Shown here: positions 10,988 through 18,262 of the stretch, piece after piece
Layout: every line of letters starts with the position of its first letter
Position numbering within the stretch: the first letter of the stretch is position 1
Assembly: GCA_023375785.1 (NCBI GenBank)
Contig: SZWC01000552.1
Coordinates: 206,394 to 227,407 of the forward strand
Reading direction: 5' to 3'
Source: Penium margaritaceum
Taxonomy: Eukaryota > Streptophyta > Zygnematophyceae > Desmidiales > Peniaceae
Length of the DNA: 21,014 nucleotides
Translations under genes and position numbers: made by a program
Notes under the pieces: model-generated
Told to the model about the DNA's origin: nothing
The model's database searches: none
Seen by the model: only the letters and a program-made list of their open reading frames with translations

Positions 10988-11695
10988 TCACCGCTTCATG
11001 GTGACCGCGGATGCCGTGTGGGGTCCCTGTCGCGTTCCTGCTTGCTCCTTCTCCTCCTCCTCTTCCTCTTCCTCCTCCTCTTCCTCCAGGTCTCATTGTC
11101 CGTACGCCTGTCCTTCTCCTGAGTCTGGGCCGGGTCCACCGTCCCCCTCAGTCTTCTTCTCCGCTCCGTCCTCCTTGGCCTCGTGCAGGCACTTGAGGCA
11201 AGTGTGATTCAGCCTGATGCAGGTTTTTGACACTCCTTCATGGGCTGGTTGGCCGCAGACGTGGCACACGACTTTCAGCAGCGGTTCCGGCAGCAGGTTT
11301 TCCCCGCATCACACGCAAGGGCCTGTGTATGTGGCCAACCGGCAGGGGCTCATGGATACGCCCTGTCGAGGAATGATGGCGAGTGCCTTCGAGATCTCTC
11401 CTCCACTATCCTCCTACCGCTTTACTTGTTACCCTGATTGTTCCAGCTGCACCTGCTGCTGGCCCGCACGTCCTTCTGCCCTCTGTGGCTACCATGTCCG
11501 GACCGCCCCCGCGGACACCTCTTGCATATTGGAGCCCTCCGGCTCCTCTTCCTGAGGCTCCTAGCCCCACTACTGCTCCTGCTTCAAAACCTGGGCCTCG
11601 CACTGCCCCAGCACCTCTTCCGCCTGCCATCCTCTTGACCCTTTACGTTCCTCAAGCGAAGGGAGCTCTCCTCCTGTGCCGAGAATGTGCGTCCG
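10988..11695 (-). pseudogene. Linker plus C4HC3 finger 1 and acidic tract, downstream of the integrase, minus-strand copy
   Basis: The frame continues from the integrase C-terminal domain. It has two TAG codons just below 11570 (one aligned with a Gln codon in the plus copy). A C4HC3 finger at about 11185-11325 reads CV*C...CHVC-GQPAH...C...CLKC, where the stop replaces the Trp (TGG to TGA) seen in the plus copy. An acidic run of about 13 Glu follows, encoded by a (TCC/TTC)n tract at 11047-11088, and is longer than in the plus copy. A TGA near 11095 again sits where the plus copy has Trp. The region ends at TGA 10988-10990, at the same place as TAG 15264 in the plus copy. At 11501 the frame reads Met-Gln where the plus copy has Val-TAG, so the ancestral frame ran through. 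Confidence 0.68.
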
Positions 11696-12467
11696 CCAGG
11701 CAGGGCGCAAGAGCACGAACTCGGTGGACGGGTACCTGCGGTCGCTAAACCCATCCGGCCCCTCCAACGAGACGTGCCTTGCGTCCACAATATCCACGCG
11801 ATACACCTCCCGTGGTTCCGCTGCCTCACGTCCCACGCCTGGGAAAGGGCGGAGGTAGACCAGGTTTCCTTCCCTGACTGGTCCGTGGTTGAGCCGTCGA
11901 TTGGCGGCGTCACATCTGCACCAGGCAGAGACACAGCCCCACAACCTCGCTTCCGCGCATCATGTTTGTCTTCCAGTAGCGCTCCCAGAACCAGTCATGC
12001 ACTTCCATGTCTTTGGCGGCCTCCCACTCCTCCTCAGAGCGCCCATTTGGTATGTCTTTCAGGTCAAGGGGCAACCGCAGTGACATCTGCGGCATGCCAA
12101 GTGCTGCGCGCGACGTCTGTCCGAAGAGGAGGAGGTGCGGGGAAAATGAAGTTGCGCGACTCGGTGTTGTGTTGATGAGGTGTGCTGTCTTTTTCAGATC
12201 CTCCCCCCAGTCTTTGCTCTCCGCCGTTGCCACCGCCCGCTCCAGAATGTCGTGCAGTCTCTCCACTTGACCTTGAGACACTAGGCAGTACCGCCCTGGA
12301 TGGACGTGCAACGTGCCCCATTCCGCGAGCTTGTCGCGGAACGCCCCCGCGAACTTCGTGCCGTTGTCACTGTGGACCACATTGCAACGCCCGAATCTGT
12401 AGAGTATTTCCTCTCGTATGAAGCGCGAAGCATGGGGGGAGGACTTGTTGGGCACTGGGTGGACCCC
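11696..12467 (-). pseudogene. Ty3/Gypsy-type integrase, C-terminal half of core plus SH3-like domain, minus-strand copy
   Basis: The minus-strand frame opens after a TGA at 12468-12470. It shows VVHSDNG with the second catalytic Asp (about 12366-12368) and SQGQVE with the catalytic Glu (about 12261-12263), separated by 34 residues. A conserved LLFGQ...RAALGMPQ stretch follows. A one-base shift near 11940 moves the frame. It then continues with EGNLVYLRPF...LEGPDGF...FVLL (11696-11869), the beta-rich fold typical of integrase C-terminal domains. The N-terminal H2C2 finger and the first catalytic Asp are absent because the copy is 5'-truncated. No activity is possible from this copy as it stands. 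Confidence 0.82.
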
Positions 12468-13458
12468 TCAGAAGATATCAGAAAAACAAGCCCCTTCCGC
12501 GGATACCACACCAACATCTCGTCAACGCGGACAAGAGAAGCCGACCGTCGAAGACAGCACCGCCGGCGCGCCCGCTGCCAAGCGCGCCAAGCAGCACCAC
12601 CCCGCCCAAGATACCCAGCAGAGCATCGATCTAGCGCGACTTGTGCAAGTCCAGCGAGATGCCATCCAAGCCATGGAGCTGCTTATGGCGGTATTCCGCA
12701 ATGTTCCAATGCCCGCTGGCTCGGTCCCAGCCCACTTGCAACCCCTGCTGGGGGGTGCCGGCGTAGCAGTGCACCAAGAGAAAGGGACTGTGGAAAGCAC
12801 CGCGGCCCCCGCGGAAAGAAAGAGGACTGCGCAGATGACAACCTCAGACCTCAGTGAGTCACCAGGACCTGACGAAGAACAGCCCATTGCAAAGGGTCAG
12901 GGCCTGCTGCGGCTCCCAGAGGCAGCGACAGGACAAAGGCCAGAGGCGGAGACTGGTGAGACTCGCGGAGCACGAGGGCGGCGGCACGTGGCACCACCAG
13001 AAGTGGGGCTGCGCAGCCAGTGGGACGAAGGGGAGCTACGTGCGCTGGGGATCCTGCGGCTCTTCCTAGCCCCAGACAGTTGGGATAGAGAGCCACCCGC
13101 CTATGACGAGGAGAACCAGTGGCGCCTGTTGGCAATGAAAGCGGAACAGGACATGAGGCGGGCCCAGGGGCTGCCGGCACTGCAGAAGGAGAAGAAGAAG
13201 AAGACTGGGGAAGCTGCCGCGGAGAAGACAGGAAAGAAGGGACCCGACAAGACACAGGATTGGTGGATTTGGCAACCCGCGCACATCTTGCTCCGCGCCA
13301 CAACCAAGGAGCAGCAGAAAGCAGAGGCGGACAAGGTGTACAAAACATTGGGGACTCAGATGGGGGTGGAATACCACAGGCGGAAGAAGGATGACCTCGC
13401 CCGTCTCTGTGAGCAGTACGCGTGGGAAGGTGGTCGCCTCTGGCGGACCACGCCACAC
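12418..13458 (+). pseudogene. N-terminal ORF of the plus-strand element (unrecognised), running into the integrase
   Basis: The open frame starts at ATG 12418. About its first 25 codons are antisense to the minus copy's integrase, so that start is a product of the junction and the real one is lost. The remaining ~320 residues are hydrophilic: a Pro/Ala/Glu/Gly-rich N-terminus with a basic KRAK patch, a helical stretch around residues 75-100 (IDLARLVQVQ...AMELLM), and a Lys-rich block (KEKKKK) near residue 258. It ends DLARLCEQYAWEGGRLWR, which resembles the segment just ahead of the H2C2 finger in Gypsy-type integrases. The in-frame ORF formally ends at 13593, but after about 13458 the integrase continues in another frame. 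Function unknown; possibly a Gag-like or integrase N-terminal extension. Confidence 0.6.
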
Positions 13459-13460
13459 AC

Positions 13461-14738
13461 ATGTGGGTGCCTCCGCCCACCATGCAAAAAGCGGTGGTCA
13501 AGGCTTACCACCGTGACCACCATTCCGGTGTGCAGGCACTTAAGGAGCGGCTATCTCCCATCCTGCACATACCAAACCTCCTGCAAATCGTAAAAGAGGT
13601 GGTGTAGCACTGCGCTCCATGCGAAAGACACCGCAAGATTACTCCGCTGGAGATGCCCCTTTTCTTGCCCTCCCCCATCGACGAGCCACTAGACCGCATA
13701 ATCATCGACTTCCATGGACCTCGTCCCCGCCGCGCCCAAGGGGAGCGGTATTGGATCACGGCAATTGATCATTTCACAGAGTTCATATGGGTCCTGGCCG
13801 TCCCCGACAAGTCCTCCGAGCGAGCAGCCCGCTTCATCCGGGAATAAATCTTCTACCGCTTTGGCGGGTGCCGTGTGGTGCACAGCGACAATGGCACGGA
13901 GTTCGCAGGAGCATTCTGCGAGGAACTTGCGGAATGGGGCGTGCAGCACGTGCACTCTGGGCGGTACCGGCCGCGGTCCCAGGGCCAAGTCGAAAGGGTG
14001 CATGAAATTTTGGAACGAGCAGTGGCCACTGCGGAAAGTAAGGACCGGGGGGAAACCCTAAAGAAAACCGCACACTTCATCAACATCACCCCCAGCCGCG
14101 CCACGACATTCTCCCCACATGCCCTCCTCTTTGGCCAGCCTCCGCGTGCGGCATTGGGAATGCCTCAGACGCCACTGCGGCTGCCCCTGGACCAGGAATA
14201 GCAGCAGGATGGACGCCCGGAAAAGGAAGTGGAGGCAGCTAGAGACAAGGAGGTACAGGAGGGGTACCGGGAGCGGTGCCTCAAGACATCCACGGTGAGG
14301 GCGGAAGCCCGGCTCCGGGTCTCGGTCTCGGCCTGGCGCGGATGCGACGCCGCGAACCGACGCCTCAACCATGGGCCAATTGAAGAAGGCAACCTGGTGT
14401 ACCTCCGCCCGTTCCCAGGCGCAGGACATGAGGCAGAAAACGCCAGGGAGGTATTCCGCGTGGCCGCGGTGGACGCGGGGCATGTTTGGCTGGAAGGACC
14501 TGATGGGTTCAGTGAGCGGAGCTACCCTGCCACCAAGTTTGTCTTGCTACCCCCAGCCTGGCAGACACACATACCAGGCACAGGGGAAGAACTCCCTCCG
14601 CTCGAAGAACGCAAAGGGTCAAGAGGATGGCGTGCGGAGGAGGTGTTGAGGCAGTGCAAGGCTCAGGTGTCAGAGCAGGAGGAAGCGTGGAGTCAGGAAC
14701 CTCAAGGGGAGGAGCCGACAAACGGATCAGATGTATAG
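13461..14738 (+). pseudogene. Integrase (H2C2 + DDE core + SH3-like C-terminal domain), interrupted by stops
   Basis: The frame holds H2C2 (YHRDHHSG at about 13506-13529; C-A-P-C at 13611-13622), then IIIDFHGP with the first Asp at 13707, VHSDNG with the second Asp at 13887, and QGQVE with the Glu at 13992. Spacing is D-x59-D-x34-E. An SH3-like domain follows at about 14388-14565 (GNLVYLRPF...LEGPDGF...FVLLPP). Integrases of this type join element DNA ends to target DNA. The frame is broken by TAG 13605, TAA 13845 and TAG 14199, and closes at TAG 14736. The minus copy has Glu at the position of 13845 and Gln at 14736. Upstream, a frame change at a (CA)4 run (13454-13461) separates it from the N-terminal ORF. 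The gene is therefore dead in this copy, although all three catalytic acidic residues remain. Confidence 0.88.
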
Positions 14739-15266
14739 GAGGTCTCCGCAAGAGGAGGACAGGCAGGGCAGCGGCAACAAGGGGTGGAGCAGAAGGGTCT
14801 GCAGCAGGAGCAGCAAAAACAGCCGGAACGGGCAGGGCCACACCAAGCGGGCAGTGAACGAGCAACCACCGGGACGCCTGCCGCTACTCCGCGGAAGAGG
14901 GCACCCATGAGCCCCCGTGAATTGGCCTCCTACACAGGCCCATGTGTATGGTGCGGAGAACATCTGCCGGAGGAGCTGCTGCTGAAGGTGGTCTGCCGCG
15001 TTTGTGGCCAGCCTGCACACCAAGGGCTGGCAAAGAGCTGCATTTGGCTAAACCGCACCTGCCTCAAGTGTGTTGAAAGGGAGCAAGAGGAGGAGGCAGA
15101 GCATAAGGAGGGAAGAGATGGCGGAACCGGTCCGGGCTCAGGTAGAGGGGAGGCACGTGGACGCTGGGACCCGGAAGAGGTGGAGATGGAAGAAGAGGAA
15201 CAAGAGGAGCAGGCGAGATCACGCCAGTCCGGACCCCGCACAGTCTCGTGGGCTACAATGCGGTAG
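14739..15266 (+). pseudogene. Linker and C4HC3 finger 1 fused downstream of the integrase
   Basis: This is the same reading frame as the integrase, after TAG 14736. A Gln/Gly/Ala-rich linker is followed by MSPRELASYTGP and a C4HC3 finger at 14943-15071: CVWC, CRVC, GQPAH, C, CLKC. The eight ligands match the spacing order of a PHD finger, although the usual Trp before the last pair is not present. A Glu-rich tail (EEVEMEEEEQEEQ) comes next, and the frame closes at TAG 15264. PHD fingers usually read chromatin. In chromoviruses the integrase tail instead carries a chromodomain that guides insertion, so an analogous targeting role is possible here but is inference. Confidence 0.72.
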
Positions 15267-15278
15267 AAGGAGGGACGG

Positions 15279-16253
15279 ATGATGGCCGTGGAACGGGCAC
15301 AAAAGGAAAAAGAAAGCAAGACGTACGTCCAGTGCGGACATAGCTGGGGCAGAGTGGTGCAGGACTGTGAAGGTTGCCACCGAAAAACATGCGAAAACTA
15401 CCTACAGCAGCCGCGAAACAACAAGGGAGGGCGCAGCGGACCAAAGAGATGCGGGAGGTGTTGCCGGTGAATTGAGGAGGAGCGCGGAGTTTGGAAGCCA
15501 CCCCGAGTAACTGCCGAAGGAGATGAAGTGGACTCAGAGGACGAGGAGGAGGAGGACTCGCCCGCAGCGACTATGGAGCACTACCCCACTTGTGTCAAGG
15601 CCGTCAGTACGGGGACTCACTCCACCCAATGCAAGAAGCTGGTCCATCAAGCCTGCCTTGTGACAAGCGGATCAGTGTGGGTAGGACATTGCCACAAGTG
15701 TGTGGGAGCGGCAATCACTGAGGAAGGGGCCGCACTAGCCTATGACCACAAGACCTTGGCCCCAGCGTGCGGAGCATGTGAAGAGGACCTGAATGAGTTC
15801 GGCAAACCCTGCGGCATGTGCAGAACCATGTGCCACCTACGGTGTGGGGTGCGCGGATAGGAGGGCATATGGACCTGTAGCAGCTGCCAAGGCAAGACGC
15901 GGAGGATCAAGTGGAAGTTCTCCAACAAGCGTCCCTGCTTCGGAAACAACTGCATGGGCCAGCTCGAAGGGACGGTCTTCCGCTGTGAGCACTGCGGAGG
16001 TCTGGCGCATGCGTCCTGTTCCGAGGAGGTGGGGCGAAGCAACGAGGATAAGAAGATCTACCGATGCTCAAGCTGTAGGAAGTACAAATGCACGCCATAC
16101 TGCTCCTCGTGCAAGAAGCCGATCAACGCGCCCACGCTAGAGGCGTGGTGTTAAGGGTGCCAACTCTTTGTCCACAATGAGTGCGCGGAGAAGCTCCAGT
16201 GGAAAGGAGGAACAGTGGAGAAGTACTGCAGGCCGTGCCAGGAACAGGACTGA
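15279..16253 (+). pseudogene. Second in-frame ORF: tandem C4HC3 (PHD-like) fingers 2-6, with stops
   Basis: An ATG lies 12 bases after TAG 15264 in the same frame (MMAVERAQKEKESK...). Finger blocks: about 15323-15467 (Cys pairs, first Cys changed to Tyr), 15582-15711 (HQAC, CHKC), 15768-15890 (CGAC, CGMC, CHLRC, WTCSSC), 15930-16080 (FRCEHC-GGLAHASC, YRCSSC) and 16098-16240 (YCSSC, QLFVHNEC, YCRPC). Internal stops are TGA 15468, TAG 15858 (Lys in the minus copy) and TAA 16152 (Glu in the minus copy). It ends at TGA 16251. There is no frameshift over nearly 1 kb. Conservation of the ligands between the copies indicates that the array was once under selection. Family assignment is by pattern; RING or other cross-brace fingers are alternatives. 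Confidence 0.75.
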
Positions 16254-16313
16254 CCGAGGCCCCGCAGATACTTCAAGCGGGTGACCCACTGAAGACTCTG
16301 GGGCAGAGTCTCG

Positions 16314-16333
16314 CGAAAAAGGGGGGCTGGGGG
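16314..16333 (+). promoter_or_regulatory. Candidate polypurine tract, plus-strand copy
   Basis: The sequence GAAAAAGGGGGGCTGGGGG, followed by CATCAG and TG at 16340, lies about 60 bases after the final stop codon. The homologous tract is conserved in the minus copy. In LTR retrotransposons a purine tract primes second-strand synthesis directly upstream of the 3' LTR. Confidence 0.5.
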
Positions 16334-16339
16334 CATCAG

Positions 16340-17497
16340 TGTCAAGCACACTTCGGCCGCGACTGTGCAGGGAAGACTGATCCGCGGAAAGAAGTACCGG
16401 GTGACCTTAAGTCCGCGCAAGGAAAGCTGGCTCCCGCGGAGGCGGTCGAGCATAGGGTGGCGCAGAACCCAGGGGCAGAGAGAACAAAGTAGCTGTGGGA
16501 AGCTGCCGCAGGTTGACATTGTCACCTGCGACGGCTTCCCTACGACTATCTCAAGCGCTTGTGGCGGAAGGCGGGAAAGGCGGGAAGCAGTGGAGGAAGT
16601 CCGCGGTATAAAGAGAACAAAGACGAGTCGCACCAAGATCAGGATCACTGATAGGGCGCAGACAAATATGCGGAGAAACTGAGCAATCAAGGGGGAAACA
16701 CCCAACCAGTATCAGGGATCGTGCGTCAATCACGGAGGAACCTCTGGGGATGTACCGTGGAAGACGAAGATTCAAGGAAGAACACGAAGACCGCGTGCAC
16801 GAGCCGCGGATGAAGAAGATGATTAGTAGAAGATATGCTGTGTGTTTGAGGACGAGACCCGTGGGGCGTAGCCGCACCGCGTGGAGTCCAAGTAGAAGAA
16901 AGGAAGATTGTTTCAGAGGGAAGAAAACTGACGGTGTGTAGACACACCATGCGGAGTCCTAAATAGATAAAACCTAGATGGCACTAGCACAGAGGCAGCT
17001 CAGTCTTGCTTGCTTCTTTGAGCAATACTCCGCACTCATGTACTCCGCCAAGATTATCAAAGACTTTCACCCGCTCTTCTCCGCGTTCACCACCCCACTG
17101 CCCCGGTGTCTTCCGCAGCTCTTAGATTCCTGTCCGCGGACTGTGGGATTGTTTGTGTGAAGAGCCACAAGCCCGGATGAAGTGAACTGCCGGCAGTATC
17201 CTTGCTTGCACACATCCGCCGAACAAGGATTCCGCGGAAAGGAGCTGGAAGCCACGAGGTGGCGGGCTCGCGTGTGGCAAGAAGTGGGCCACGGAGTGTC
17301 GCTCATCGATGAGGTTCATGCGCAGAAATCCAGGCCGGTGGTCCGCGGAATTGTCAGTAGATTAGAGCTGATATCTGTGTTCCACCATTTGCTTAGTCTG
17401 AGCAATAGTGATTGTGAGAAGTGCTTAGTCCGCGGATAGCGCGGAATAACAATTGTGCGGAGAGAATCAAGGGTGCGGCAAAACTGGGGGTATCACA
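16340..17497 (+). repeat. LTR-like 3' terminal region of the plus-strand copy
   Basis: The region runs from TGTCAAGC after the purine tract to GGGGGTATCACA at 17497, about 1158 bases, and contains no convincing gene. It aligns along its length with 8742-9911 (reverse complement). It is dense in CCGCGG palindromes (eight sites) and has a TATA-like box at 16607. The second LTR that would prove the assignment is missing. Confidence 0.55.
16607..16613 (+). promoter_or_regulatory. TATA-box-like sequence (TATAAAG) in the LTR-like region
   Basis: TATAAAG directly follows a CCGCGG palindrome, about 270 bases into the LTR-like region, where an LTR promoter could lie. The aligned position in the minus copy reads TGGGGAAG after CCGCGG, so the box is not conserved and may be fortuitous. 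Confidence 0.3.
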
Positions 17498-17836
17498 CGC
17501 TCATACGTGGATGCCTACCCAGTGGAGCAGCTTTATCGCAACGCAGTGGCATTGCGGGGACCCGAGAGAGCAGCGGCTCGGAGGGCAGTGCTAGCCATGA
17601 GGGCACTGGGGAATAGTGATGTCCCTGAGGTCAAGAGAAAAGTGCTGGCCATGGTGAATGAGGCATTGAGTGTGACGCCTCAGTGGTGCCTCCTGAGAGA
17701 TGAGCCACCACCAGTAATCCCAAGGCCACCACCACCACAAATATCAGACGTTCAACCCCGTTCCCATCTACCTTCCGTGGATAATCGACCTATCCGGCGG
17801 CCGAACGTGCCGAGCGCACCCAGACGGATGCAATGA
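17498..17836 (+). pseudogene. Unrecognised ORF fragment cut by the element's right end
   Basis: Immediately after the element terminus a frame is open until TGA at 17834. It encodes about 110 residues: a helical Arg/Ala-rich first half (AAARRAVLAMRALGNSD at 17570-17620) and a Pro-rich second half (PPPVIPRPPPPQ). The first ATG is at 17597. The left end is abrupt because the element begins there, so this looks like the remaining part of a longer reading frame. I recognise no domain. The same frame, with several stops, leads to the finger array starting at 18263. Confidence 0.4.
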
Positions 17837-18262
17837 GGACAGGAAGCGGAGGCTAGATACGGAGGGGCGACGCCTGGGCACTCAGGAACAATGGGATGGT
17901 CTGGTGCTCCGGTGGACAATGCACCGGCACGAAAATGGGACCAGCACACCGCCACATGAGAACACCACAGGAGGAGAGGATCAGACCAAGGCCCACATCA
18001 GCCTTCACCAACACGGGGGGCAGCATCAGAAGAGTTGTAAAGAGCGCCTACGAGAGCATTGGGGAAGACAGCAGAAACAGGCAGAGGAGTTGGACGAAGC
18101 CCGTGGAACAGAGACGCTAGGTCAGTGGCAGATCCAAGGAGGGGCAGGGGTACGAAGAGGCCTGCGACTGAGGCAAGGGATTAACAACGCAAGGGAAACG
18201 AAGGCACCATGGTGGAGAGAGGGGCTGGACGAAGTAGATGGACTTGGAGTATCACCGCATAG
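17837..18262 (+). other. Low-complexity region between ORF fragment and finger array
   Basis: The frame shared by the flanking fragments is interrupted here by TGA (about 17957), TAA (about 18035), TAA (about 18182) and TAG (18260). A different frame (17904-18284) is open and encodes a charged, Gln/Glu/Arg-rich stretch. Either a frameshift or simple decay could explain this. No recognised domain is present. Confidence 0.4.

Larger units (their letters stand above)
8742..12490 (-). mobile_element. Decayed integrase/zinc-finger element, minus-strand copy, 5'-truncated
   Basis: Read on the minus strand, the order is integrase core (from about 12465), SH3-like C-terminal domain, C4HC3 finger 1, further fingers, purine tract and LTR-like 3' end. 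The same order and recognisably the same sequence occur on the plus strand at about 13760-17497. The copy ends at 8742 with TGTTGCCCCC, matching the reverse complement of the plus copy's terminus (TGTGATACCCCC), and abuts the decamer array. Its 5' part is missing: homology stops just upstream of the second catalytic Asp, near 12475-12510, where the plus copy begins. No reverse transcriptase, protease or second LTR is present. It carries at least one frameshift (about 11940) and several stops. Confidence 0.82.
12490..17497 (+). mobile_element. Integrase/zinc-finger element, plus-strand copy, 5' end missing
   Basis: In order it contains an N-terminal charged ORF, H2C2 finger, DDE integrase core, SH3-like domain, C4HC3 finger 1, a second in-frame cysteine-rich ORF, purine tract, and a 1.16-kb LTR-like end terminating GGGGGTATCACA at 17497. 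The start is set where similarity to the minus copy's integrase (read antisense) ends, within 12475-12510. No LTR or inverted terminal sequence is found there, so the true 5' end is missing. No RT, RNase H or protease motif (YxDD, DTGA) is seen in the 1 kb ahead of the integrase. It could be an internally deleted LTR retrotransposon, a non-autonomous derivative, or an RT-less integrase transposon like the Ginger group. Confidence 0.8.

Noticed and set aside
12522-13501. Minus-strand ORFs opposite the plus-strand N-terminal ORF
   Set aside because: They are rich in Ser/Pro/Cys, as expected for the complement of GC-rich coding DNA. The plus frame joins naturally to the integrase.
13605-16154. 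TAG (or all stops) reassigned to an amino acid in this organism
   Set aside because: TAG, TAA and TGA all occur, and the sister copy has different residues (Gln, Glu, Lys, Trp, Cys) at these sites, so a single reassignment does not fit. Decay is simpler.
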